From positions 1-64,000 of the forward strand of contig JADLEJ010000034.1 in NCBI GenBank assembly GCA_020846195.1: a DNA stretch of 64,000 nucleotides, written 5' to 3'. The stretch's first letter is position 1. Every line of letters starts with the position of its first letter. Under the pieces are notes generated by a model. That model did no database searches, had not been told where the DNA came from, and saw nothing but the letters and a program-made list of their open reading frames with translations. Position numbers and translations under genes: made by a program. The stretch comes from Nitrospira sp. Its GTDB lineage: Bacteria; Nitrospirota; Nitrospiria; Nitrospirales; Nitrospiraceae. Shown here piece by piece: positions 51,052 to 60,300 of this stretch.

Positions 51052-51879
51052 TTACCTCTGCAGCAAGGCCAAGGCCTGTTGCGGAAGGTTGTTGGCCTGG
51101 GCCAGCACCGAAATGCCGGTTTGCACCAGGATCTGATTCTTGGTGAACACCGCCGTTTCATGGGCGATATCCGCGTCGCGGATGCGCGATTCCGCGGCGG
51201 TGAGGTTTTCACCCGTCACCTGGAGATTCGCAATGGTCGCCTCGAATCGGTTCTGAATCGAACCGTATTCGGCGCGAGCGGTGGCGATAGCGCTGATCGC
51301 GTTATCGATATTGGCCAGCGCGCTCGTGGCATTCGCCGAGGTGGACACGTTCACCGAGCTGAGCCCCAGCGACGATGTCGTGATGTCGTTCAAATTCAGG
51401 GTTTGGGCATTGCCCGCTCCGCTCCGGAAGCCGATCGCGATCGAGAAGCTGATCGTGCTGCCGCTGGTCAACGCCTGGCCGTTGAATTCCGTGACCTGTG
51501 CAATACGGTCGATTTCCGACCGCAGCGCCACGAATTCCTGGTCGATGTACGACCGTTCGGTGTTGCCGACCGTGCCGCTGGCCGATTGGGAGGACAATTC
51601 GCGAAGACGCGACAACAGGTTGCCGATCGTCGCCGCGGCGCCGTCGGCGATCTGCGTCAAGCTGATGCCGTCCGAAGAGTTCCGGACCGATTGATTGATG
51701 CTGCGGATCTGCGCCCGCAAGGATTCGGACAATCCGAGACCGGCGGCATCGTCCGCGGCTCGGGTGATCCGAAGACCGGATGAAAGGCGCTCGACCGAGC
51801 GGCCTAACTGATCGGAACTGACCGACAAATTCCGCTGAGCGGAAATCGATGCCGGGTTGTTGTTAATAATTAATGCCAT
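51052..51879 (-). CDS. fliC: Flagellin
   Basis: A 275-residue flagellin. The N-terminal D0/D1 region (MALIINNNPASISAQRNL, LSSGLRITRAADDAAGLGLSESLRAQIRS) and C-terminal region (AESRIRDADIAHETAVFTKNQILVQTGISVLAQANNLPQQALALL) are fully conserved. Only ~70 residues lie between them, so the surface D2/D3 domains are essentially missing. That middle part is Ser/Thr-rich (NDITTSSLGLSSVNVSTSAN), offering O-glycosylation sites. AAGGAGG precedes ATG 51879, and a sigma-28 promoter lies ~100 bases upstream. Confidence 0.97.
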   Translation of the reverse strand: MALIINNNPASISAQRNLSVSSDQLGRSVERLSSGLRITRAADDAAGLGLSESLRAQIRSINQSVRNSSDGISLTQIADGAAATIGNLLSRLRELSSQSASGTVGNTERSYIDQEFVALRSEIDRIAQVTEFNGQALTSGSTISFSIAIGFRSGAGNAQTLNLNDITTSSLGLSSVNVSTSANATSALANIDNAISAIATARAEYGSIQNRFEATIANLQVTGENLTAAESRIRDADIAHETAVFTKNQILVQTGISVLAQANNLPQQALALLQR

Positions 51880-51979
51880 GGATGCGTCCTCCTTGCCGAC
51901 TGCTGTGCTGTGCGTGCCTCGCTTCCGCGTCCATGCAGAAGCGCCTTACTCCGCTGCGCCTAGTGAGCGGTTGCATCCC

Positions 51980-52006
51980 TTATCGGCGGATACCCTTAAG
52001 ACTTGA
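51980..52006 (-). promoter_or_regulatory. Sigma-28 (FliA) promoter of fliC
   Basis: On the minus strand TCAAGTCT, 11 bases, then GCCGATAA: a perfect FliA -10, exact 11-bp spacing and a near-consensus -35. It lies in the 197-base gap between the 172-aa gene and fliC and gives a leader of roughly 95 bases. Confidence 0.88.
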
Positions 52007-52076
52007 GAGGCCCGACTCAACGGCGGTGAACGATGCGCGCTGGCACAAACCGAGCGTAATGAGCATCTCGATTCTC

Positions 52077-52595
52077 CTAGGGCTGCAACCGGGGCGCAAG
52101 CTCATATTCAAGAAGATCCGCCATGCGAATGAAATCTCGCTGCGCGCGCGCCTCCAATAGCGCCTGCACCCAGGGAGTCATCGCGCGGTCGGGATGCCTC
52201 GTTGCCGGTTTGGATTCCACCAGCTCTAGATAGTCGGCCAGTTTGCCGAGCCAGGCGTCCAGGACCGTGAGCCGCTCGTCTCCCATGCGGATCTGCACGG
52301 TGATCTCCTGCGCTTCCTTGTGAAGGAGGTCGGCATAGTGCTGAATGGTCGAGGCGGCGCCGCGCATCACCTCATCCATCGTTTGAGAAACGGCTTGAAG
52401 ATGTGCAAACCGCGCGACAGGCTCGCCCAAGAAGGCCGAATCCAAATCGCGATCCGTAATAGTGCGCTGATCCACGGTCAAGGATGTGATCAGGCGCGCG
52501 CGCGCATGGGCTTTCTCGCTGATATCCGCCAGCACCTCGCCAAGGCTGAGCGCGTCGACGACATCCCACTGATCTTGATCGAGCATGACATGCAT
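52077..52595 (-). CDS. Unknown helical protein upstream of flagellin
   Basis: A 172-residue, mostly helical protein with no signal or membrane segment (FAHLQAVSQTMDEVMRGAASTIQHYADLLHKEAQEITVQIRMGDERL). ATG 52595 has GGAG upstream. I recognise no family. It is last in the glycosyltransferase run and first before flagellin, so a role in flagellin handling or modification is possible from context only. The C-terminal segment RAQRDFIRMADLLEYELAPRL is reminiscent of chaperone-like or FliS/FliT-like helices. Confidence 0.65.
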   Translation of the reverse strand: MHVMLDQDQWDVVDALSLGEVLADISEKAHARARLITSLTVDQRTITDRDLDSAFLGEPVARFAHLQAVSQTMDEVMRGAASTIQHYADLLHKEAQEITVQIRMGDERLTVLDAWLGKLADYLELVESKPATRHPDRAMTPWVQALLEARAQRDFIRMADLLEYELAPRLQP

Positions 52596-52642
52596 AACGT
52601 CTCTCCTTCTTGACTATGCCGGATAGCGAAATCGATCCGCCG

Positions 52643-54319
52643 CTATCCTGAATGGGCGGCTGAAGAGCCTGTAAACATCGGCACTCGCCGCGCGCCAGCT
52701 TTTGACGGTCTCTGCGTGAGGTGCCGATGGATCTCTGTCAGATGCCGTCTCCACTGCCGGTAGGCCAGCGCATGATGCCGGGCCATGCGATCCAGCCCCC
52801 TGACATGATCGTGATGAATCGCGCGCATGAACGACGCCGTGGCTGGAGAACTCGCAATATGAGCCATCCCCAGCTGTACGGCCTGTTCACGCAATGCCGT
52901 TTGCTCCCGTTGAAGCGCCTGCAGCGAGCCGGGCGACCGGGTAGCCTGCGCGGCCGCCTGCACAATGGCGTCGGCTTGACGGCACAGTCTGTCGATCTCC
53001 GGCATCATGCCGGCCAAATGGCGCGCTGAGACCGCGGCATTCTGAGGCACCGTCGGATCCGCTGGAATATGGCTGGCAGTATGGGTCAGCGTCTCATACC
53101 AATAGCGTCTCCAATACCGGCTATACCAGTCTAGATCCGACGACTCAGCCGTTCCTACCGCGCAATAGCTGCCCAGTCCGTCTTCATCGACAGACGATCG
53201 ATAGAGCCGGTAGCCTGGCGCATCTATGGGGCAGTCTCCCTTGGCCAGCACATGCAGCAGCACATCCGCCACCATCGTCACGGGCAAGCGATCCTTGCAG
53301 CTGTGATGCGCGCACACTTGGTCGAATCCGCAGGGAGCGCATTCCAGCTCCGGCTGCACAACCCAATGTCCCGCTCCATAGGGGCCAGTCTCTCGAAAGT
53401 CCACATGTCCGACGGAGAGATCGACCACGGGCACCTGCACGCCAACGGCCAAATGCATCGGGCCGGTATCGTTAGTGAGGAGCAGACGGCATTCCGCAAG
53501 CAAGCCCGCCAATTGCTCCACCGTCGTGTGTCCTGCCGCATTGAGGACGGGGTTGCGCCCCCCGGCCTCCCGATACACACCGAGCACCTGTGCGATCGTG
53601 TCCTGCTCGGCCGGAGTGCCGATGAGGACAATGCCGCCGTTCCAGCGCGCGCTCAAGTGTGCCAGCGTGCGTCCAAAATGTTCTGGCCGCCAGGCCTTCA
53701 TCGCATCGCTTGCCCCGGCTTGCACGGCAATCCACTCGTGGGGCTTGTCCGGCGTAGCACTGAGAAACCGTTTCGCCCAGTCGCGGGCCTCCGGTGTCAC
53801 GCGCACCGACAAGGGCGCGTGCGCGCCAGGCCCACTTCCTCCTAAGGCATAGACATCGACGAGATTGAAGCGGTTCAATGCGCGGAAATGATGCATGTCG
53901 GTAAAATAAGCCATCCAGGGATTCTCGATCACGCTCTCCCCGTCCCAGGCGCATCGCGCGCCGCGGATATCGGACGCGCCGATGTAGGACGCCAGTAACG
54001 CGCTCGAACGATTGAAGGTGAGATTGATGAGGCGATGGTAGTGTCGCTCTGCCAAGGGGCGAGCCCAGGCGGCGAGGTCCGCATAGAGCGCCGTCGCGCT
54101 CTTGACGGCCGCGCGGCTGTCGTCGATCAAGGCGTGAAAATCGTACGCGATAATGTCCCGGAGTCCCGGCAGCAAGGAAGCGACGGCGGCAAACCGGCGG
54201 TCGATAACTACATCGACGGCCACGCCAGGCCATTCTTCTTGCAGCCTGGACAACAAGGTCCCCATTTGGACCAAGTCGCCCATCCGCGTAATGTTGAGGA
54301 TCAGCACCTGCCGGTTCAT
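52643..54319 (-). CDS. GT9-family glycosyltransferase with C-terminal helical extension
   Basis: A 558-residue protein. Residues 1-370 form a heptosyltransferase-like GT9 (LILNITRMGDLVQMGTLLSRL; IAVQAGASDAMKAWRPEHFG; LLLTNDTGPMHLAVGVQVPVVDL). The remaining ~190 residues are an extra helical region with no recognised motif. Given the flagellin neighbourhood it probably transfers sugar in filament glycosylation rather than lipopolysaccharide core synthesis. It overlaps the next upstream gene by four bases. Confidence 0.85.
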   Translation of the reverse strand: MNRQVLILNITRMGDLVQMGTLLSRLQEEWPGVAVDVVIDRRFAAVASLLPGLRDIIAYDFHALIDDSRAAVKSATALYADLAAWARPLAERHYHRLINLTFNRSSALLASYIGASDIRGARCAWDGESVIENPWMAYFTDMHHFRALNRFNLVDVYALGGSGPGAHAPLSVRVTPEARDWAKRFLSATPDKPHEWIAVQAGASDAMKAWRPEHFGRTLAHLSARWNGGIVLIGTPAEQDTIAQVLGVYREAGGRNPVLNAAGHTTVEQLAGLLAECRLLLTNDTGPMHLAVGVQVPVVDLSVGHVDFRETGPYGAGHWVVQPELECAPCGFDQVCAHHSCKDRLPVTMVADVLLHVLAKGDCPIDAPGYRLYRSSVDEDGLGSYCAVGTAESSDLDWYSRYWRRYWYETLTHTASHIPADPTVPQNAAVSARHLAGMMPEIDRLCRQADAIVQAAAQATRSPGSLQALQREQTALREQAVQLGMAHIASSPATASFMRAIHHDHVRGLDRMARHHALAYRQWRRHLTEIHRHLTQRPSKAGARRVPMFTGSSAAHSG

Positions 54320-56133
54320 ACCAAGTCCCTGGTTTCCGTCCGATAACTTTCCAGCATGAGAATCAGCAAGTCTTCGCGGCTCAGCTCTGTGCGGGGCCCG
54401 CGGGCGCGAATCTGCGCGGCCAAATCCTTCAGTTCAACCCGTTGATCGGGTGCAAATTGGCGCAGCATCGGAGCCAGTTCAGGCGGTGTCGTCGTGTGCG
54501 AGGCCAGCGCTTCCGCCGTTCGCTCCCCACGCAAAATCGACCCCAACCGATCCGGTTCCCGCAGACCTAATTCTGACAGCAGATCCTTCATGCGATGCTC
54601 GTAGGTATGCTGCCGCACGACTCGCTGACGGGCCGCGTCGGCAATGGTCCGGCGGCCAACCGGATCGCGCAGCCAGGTTCTGATTAGTGAGGGCACTTCG
54701 TCGGTGCCTTCAAAACTCACGATCTCCTCTTCGGTAAAACACTCAGGCAGGAGCGCGCGCTGATCGACCAATTGAAAGGCGCCCGCCGCGGCCAGTTCAA
54801 ACGTGCGGGGATTCACAAAGTCCGCCGCCGGGTCCATCCCTTCACCGGTATGCGAGTGGAGATTCAGATTGATGGCGGTCGCGTTAAACACTTTGAGACA
54901 GGTCTCCGTGTCGATCCGCGCGCCATTCCGTTGCAAGACCGGCGCAAGCGCATCGGCGCCGTCCCATTCGTTCCCCCACACCTTGAAGGTCCAGTCTTTG
55001 CCAATCCAGCGAGGCAGCAGCGTGCGTCGATTGGCGTAGCCGGCGCCGACAAACGACACATCCGATCCGAATTCCAGCTGGTCGTTCATCGTCAAAGTCA
55101 GCGGGCGATGCACGGATGGATCGGCGGCCATGGGAAGGTAGCTCACATGAGGCGCGCCGGCGCGACGGAGCGCCTCGTGGCAGTCTTTCTGCTGAATGGT
55201 GAACCAATAGTCGTATCCGGGAGCGAGTTGCTGCCAGTACGTCAAGTGCCGGTAGTTTTCCACAAACCACATGGCCGTCATGAATTTTTTTCGGCGGAGA
55301 TGCTCTAGTGCCCCAAGCGACATCGGGGCTTGTGCCATGGCCAGCACCAGATCGGGCGGATCTTCCGAAAGCTCCGTCAAGGTGCCCATGCTAAGCACAT
55401 CCGCCAGCCGGCTTTGCATCGAGAGACGATGGCGGGGGTCGCGGAACTGGTTGAAGCGCTCATAGCTGGCATGATGGATACTATGGTCGATCCAACTGAC
55501 CCGATGACCGAGCGCTTCCAAGGCCCGCACGACATATCCCGTAATCGGCAATGAGCCGCCATAAATCGGGCCCACAACCGCCACATGCAGGCGGCCATGC
55601 TGGCGCGCCGCCAGGAGCCGGCGCAGTTCGCCATCGAGGGCCTGATGCTGCGTCGCATAGGGACGCGCCGCCGGGGCATAGGTGAAACAGCGAAGCGGGG
55701 CCGATTTGGACGCAAGTTGCGTCGCCATGTCGTCGATGTTTCCCCAAATCCATTCGATCGCGTTTAGCCAGGGACCCAACGGGCGCGCGGCCAGGGCATC
55801 CTTGAACGCAGCGATGTCGGCAATCACAACGGCCAGTCGAGCGCCCGCCGGCTTCGATGCGAATAACGCCTCGATGTGATAGAGCAGCCCCACGCCGAAC
55901 ACCACTCCCAATTCACCGGTGCGCCATTCCTTAGTTTGCAGAGCGGCCCATGCCTGAGCGTCTTTTCTCGGATCGTAGGCACTGTGAATCCATTGTCCGC
56001 CTTGCGTGGCGGATGGACTGCCTTCTCGAGACGGTGCGACCGAGAGCACGCCTCCAGAACTGCCCGTGACCGCGGAGACCAACTCAGGAAAAGTCTTTCG
56101 AATACCGTCCAGATGTGTCTGTAGAAGATTCAT
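54316..56133 (-). CDS. Maf-N-like / CgeB-type glycosyltransferase fusion
   Basis: A 605-residue protein. Residues ~35-160 (WIHSAYDPRKDAQAW, LGVVFGVGLLYHIEALF) resemble the N-terminal domain of Maf flagellin glycosyltransferases. From ~185 on it is a CgeB/Glyco_trans_1_2-type GT-B enzyme (VAVVGPIYGGSLPITGYVVRALEALGH, VSFVGAGYANRRTLLP, NPRTFELAAAGAFQLVDQRALL). Transfer of nonulosonic acid or another sugar to flagellin is a reasonable inference. ATG 56133 has AAGGAATC; the frame extends to 56241 without support. Confidence 0.82.
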   Translation of the reverse strand: MNLLQTHLDGIRKTFPELVSAVTGSSGGVLSVAPSREGSPSATQGGQWIHSAYDPRKDAQAWAALQTKEWRTGELGVVFGVGLLYHIEALFASKPAGARLAVVIADIAAFKDALAARPLGPWLNAIEWIWGNIDDMATQLASKSAPLRCFTYAPAARPYATQHQALDGELRRLLAARQHGRLHVAVVGPIYGGSLPITGYVVRALEALGHRVSWIDHSIHHASYERFNQFRDPRHRLSMQSRLADVLSMGTLTELSEDPPDLVLAMAQAPMSLGALEHLRRKKFMTAMWFVENYRHLTYWQQLAPGYDYWFTIQQKDCHEALRRAGAPHVSYLPMAADPSVHRPLTLTMNDQLEFGSDVSFVGAGYANRRTLLPRWIGKDWTFKVWGNEWDGADALAPVLQRNGARIDTETCLKVFNATAINLNLHSHTGEGMDPAADFVNPRTFELAAAGAFQLVDQRALLPECFTEEEIVSFEGTDEVPSLIRTWLRDPVGRRTIADAARQRVVRQHTYEHRMKDLLSELGLREPDRLGSILRGERTAEALASHTTTPPELAPMLRQFAPDQRVELKDLAAQIRARGPRTELSREDLLILMLESYRTETRDLV

Positions 56134-56140
56134 CGATTCC

Positions 56141-57316
56141 TTATGCCGGCATCGGCTGCGACAGTTCATGCCAGAGGGCTTCACGTTCCTGAGGCGGCGC
56201 CGAGGATTGTCCGGCTTCGCTATAGTAGGTGCCCCATTCATCCGTATGACTGGTCCACGATGCCCAGTGAGTCTGTGTGCGAGGAGACTGGTTCAGCAAT
56301 ACGTCTAACGACGGCTCGATAGGCCATGTCGCCGGAACTGCAGGACTGCCGTCGTCGCTCTGGGCTTGCCAAATACGGTGGCCGGAACCATACGGGCCAG
56401 TCTCGTGAACCCGGGCGCGCGCGAAATACCACCCAAGAGCCGGCGTGCCAACCGCGGCAGCCAAATGCAATGGGCCAGTATCCGCGCCAATCGCGTACTG
56501 ACAACGGGTGAGCACATGGGCCAGCTCGTGTATCGTGGTCTGTCCCGTGATGTCCCAAATGCGCCCGAGAATCGAGGGCGGCAGCGTATGCTGAATATCG
56601 CGCGCGCGGTCGCATTCCGTTCCCTGCCCGAGTAAGACGACGCGGCCTCGTGGGAGTACCGCCAGAAACCGCACAATCCATGCGCGCCAGACATCGACGG
56701 GAACGAGCCTGGCCGGATCCCCTGCTCCGACAACCAATCCGATCCATGGCCCGCCGCCTTGTCCGATTTGCTCCAGATTGCGCGAGGGAACAACCAGCGG
56801 GGTTAAACAACGCGACGGTATCCCAGGAGGGGTCAGTCCGCACATGCCGCAAAACGCATCCGATAAATGAATGCGGTTCGACCGGCGCGTCCGCGCAATC
56901 TCCCGCACATAGGCGGCCCAGGGCGTCAACTGCTCGCTGAGCGGCCCTTGCGCCAGCGGGCCGACAGACTCCTGCGCCAGCAGCGCGCCGGCGACAATGG
57001 CGCGGGTATGCTGATTGAGAACGAATGCCCGGTCATAGCGGTGCGGACAGAGCGCGGCGAGCTCCTGCTCGATTTCCTTCCGCTGGTCCGGCTGCATTCC
57101 TTGCGCGGCCCGCGCCGCCCAGCGATGCCATCGGGCCCCATCCCATCCGATCACTCGGTCGAGCCCGGGAATCAGCGTGCCAAGATCCCGAAGCGGCTCG
57201 GGACAGAGCAGATCGATGGTCTCGCGGGGGCGCTGCTTGCGCAAAGCGGCAATCATCGGCATCGTTTGCACGAGATCGCCGAGTCGCGCCAGTTGTATGA
57301 CAAGGGTTCTGGACAT
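56141..57316 (-). CDS. GT9-family glycosyltransferase
   Basis: A 391-residue GT9 protein: TLVIQLARLGDLVQTMPMIAAL at the start, WIGLVVGAGDPARLVPVDVWRAWI mid-way, and CQYAIGADTGPLHLAAAVGTPALGWYF. It is a second, shorter relative of the protein at 52643 and lacks its helical extension. It starts 6 bases after the giant gene ends and precedes the Maf-like gene by 7 bases, so all are in one operon. Confidence 0.87.
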   Translation of the reverse strand: MSRTLVIQLARLGDLVQTMPMIAALRKQRPRETIDLLCPEPLRDLGTLIPGLDRVIGWDGARWHRWAARAAQGMQPDQRKEIEQELAALCPHRYDRAFVLNQHTRAIVAGALLAQESVGPLAQGPLSEQLTPWAAYVREIARTRRSNRIHLSDAFCGMCGLTPPGIPSRCLTPLVVPSRNLEQIGQGGGPWIGLVVGAGDPARLVPVDVWRAWIVRFLAVLPRGRVVLLGQGTECDRARDIQHTLPPSILGRIWDITGQTTIHELAHVLTRCQYAIGADTGPLHLAAAVGTPALGWYFARARVHETGPYGSGHRIWQAQSDDGSPAVPATWPIEPSLDVLLNQSPRTQTHWASWTSHTDEWGTYYSEAGQSSAPPQEREALWHELSQPMPA

Positions 57317-57322
57317 GCTGTT

Positions 57323-60300
57323 CTACGCGTTGGCCGCATCCATCGCGAAGGCCCGTTCTTTGGCGGCAATGGCCTGCCCGAGTTCAATCAGTCCTTCATA
57401 GGTGGGAGCCAGCGCGCAGAGCTGATCGTATTCCTGGCGCGACACCTCCAGCCGGTCGGCTCGCAGGAGCACGCCGGCGTACGCAAACTTGACGGACAAG
57501 TCGCTGGGGTTCCGCGCCAGATAGTTCTGCAGCTGCACGCTTAACTCGCGCCAGCGGTTTTGAGCGGTCCCCGCCCGCAGCAGCCAATGAATCACCTCGG
57601 CGTCATCGGGATTTTCCGCGAGAACTCGAAGAAAAGTCTGCCAGGCTCCCTGCGGATAGGCGCGTCCCATCGACGCCATGCCAATGCCCATGAGGCATTT
57701 CTTGCGGGTGGCGCCATGATTGAGCGCAGTGGTAAAGGCGATTTCCGCTTCGCGATATTGTTCCCGCTGCATATGGAGGATCGCCCGAAGCAGCAGCGCT
57801 TCCGCATGGGTCGGATAGCGTGTGAGCAACGCGTCTACGCGTGTCGACGCCATTGAGAGCTGGCCGCCGGCGAGCGCGGCGCGAATTTCTTCCAGCTCGC
57901 GAAAGGCGGGATCCGCGAGGTCTTCGATCCGGCGTAAATAGTCCCCGGCAATGCTGGGCAGCGCCATGGCTGCCGCCACGGATGCTGCCCATTCCAGAAG
58001 AGACGGGTCGGCGGGCCACTCCGCATACCGTTTCAAGAGTGTCTCCACCGCCGCCATGTCTTGGTTATGCGCCGCACGCTGCATAGCAGAGACCAGGTCC
58101 CAGGCCTGCCGCTCTTCGGGGTTATCGATCAGATGGAGCCGATACGACCGGAAGCCGTTCTTATCGACGCCGACGGCTTTATAGCCATCCTCGGCGTAGA
58201 TGCCGTCATCGTCGGCTAGCCACCAACAGCGGCCCCAGCGCTGATGCAAGCGGCCGGCATTGGCTTGGTCGTGATCTTTTCGGCCCGGCGTTTGACTTTC
58301 CAAGTGATAGAGCACGCTCCGCGGCTGGTAGACAATGCGGCCGCGCTTCTCTCGCACCTTGAGGCAAAGATCGATATCTTCAAACCCATTGCGGAAGCCT
58401 TCGTCGAACCCGCCGAGTTCCGCAAAGACTGAACGGCGGATCAGAAGGCAAGCAGCGGTGACCGCGTTCAGTTCCCGCCGTTTATTGACGGCCGGATGGT
58501 CGGCGGCAAACCCATTATAGATATGGTACGGCGTCAGATTGTGCCGGTCGATAGCCACGCCTGCATGTTGCACTGTGCCGTTCTGGTACAGCAGTTTGCT
58601 GCCCACGACGGCAACGTCGGGATTGGCCTTCACTTCTTCGACCAATGCGCTCAGCCATCCCTTCAGTGGAATCGTATCGTTGTTCAGAAAGACGAGATAC
58701 TCGCCGCTGGCCACGGACGCGCCCTGGTTGCAGGCTTTGGCAAACCCAAGATTGTCGTCGTTGCTGATGATTCGGACATCGCCACCCAGCGACGCGAGAA
58801 ATGCAGGCGTCCCGTCCGTCGAATGATTGTCGACGACGATCAGTTCGAACGAGACCTCTTCCGTTGCCGGGCCGAGGGCAATCAGGCACTGCCGAGTCAG
58901 TTCGAGCTTGTTCCATACAGGGATGACGATGGAACAGGTAAAGCGCTTCGGGGCATGGGTGCGTTTCAGATCCTTGAGGCGGGTCTGCTGTCCGTCGAAT
59001 ACAGCGGGGTACTTGGCCGCATAGGGTGCATATTTGCGATAGATAATTTCCGTGGTCCGGAGAAAGATTTCCCGGGATTGGCTGCTCATCGAAGAACCGT
59101 CGCCGCGCCAGGTGAATTCGGCCGTGGTCTTGGGGATATGCACAAACGGATAGCGGGTGGCCATGCGAATCCAGAGATCCCAATCCTCATGCACAAAGAG
59201 ACTCTCGTCGAAGCCGCCGACGTCATCCAAGCAGGTCCGCGCATGCATGACGCAGAGCACGGGAATGTAATTGGCGATGAGGAGCTGATGCGGGTTGAAC
59301 TCGTCTCCATACGGCTGATCGCGGCGGATTTCCGAGATCGTCTCGCCGGTGATCTGTTCATGGACGCGCCAGGCATCGGTATAGGCCACTTTGCACTCGC
59401 CGGTCTCTAACTGAGCCACGAGTGTGCGGAGATGATCTGGGAGAAAGCGGTCGTCGTCGTCGAGGTAGCACACATATGTTCCAGTGGCATGACGGAGACC
59501 GGTGTTGCGCGAGGCCGCCAGCCCTTTGTTCCGGTCATGGTTGATCAGGGTAATGCGCCCACCATGATCGACGGCGGCAATCACCGGCTCGACCGGCATG
59601 GCGCCGTCGTTGACCACAATGATCTGGAAGTCTCTGTACTCTTGATCGAGCACGCTGGCCAGCGCCGTCCGGAGCCGGTCGGGCCGATTGTATGTCGGGA
59701 TAATAACCGTGACCATGGGCGCGCGATTGATCGTCTGGCGCTGGATGCGGGAATCCGCCGCGGCCCTCTGCGCGACCCAGACCTGGTAGATCGGCAGCAG
59801 ATTCATCGTCTTTAAGTCATGTGGCGTGGGTGTTGGAATGTAGCGCAGTTTCGGAACCTCGACATAGATCCGTTCCAGTCCCAACGGAGTCAGCCCCTGG
59901 GCGATAAAATATTCTTCGAGGCGCTGTTCGGTGATCCAATCCTCGACGGGCTGGCAAGGGGGCGCGATCGTCTTCCACTGTTCCCACATTTCTCCCCTGG
60001 GAGTAGTGAGAACGACATACCCATCCGGAGTCAGCAGTCGTGTCAGCTCTTCCAGGAATGCCCGCTTCTGCGGATCTGGCACATGTTCGATGACTTCGGA
60101 GCAGAGCACGACATCGTAGGGGGCAAAGTCTGGCCGTCTCAGGACGGTCTCGGCCGTGCCTGCCTCGAAGCGAATGTGAGGAAACATCTTGCGGGCGTGT
60201 TCGATGACTCCCGCCACCGGCTCGACACCTTCAACAGTCCCATATTGCGAGGCCAGATTGCTTAACCAACCCCGTCCGCAGCCAACCTCAAGGATGCGGA

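Noticed and set aside
52643..57316. Reading the GT9 genes as lipopolysaccharide heptosyltransferases (waaC/waaF)
   Set aside because: They are in one operon with flagellin-linked and Maf-like genes, and one has a long extra domain; a core-LPS role is not supported by context.
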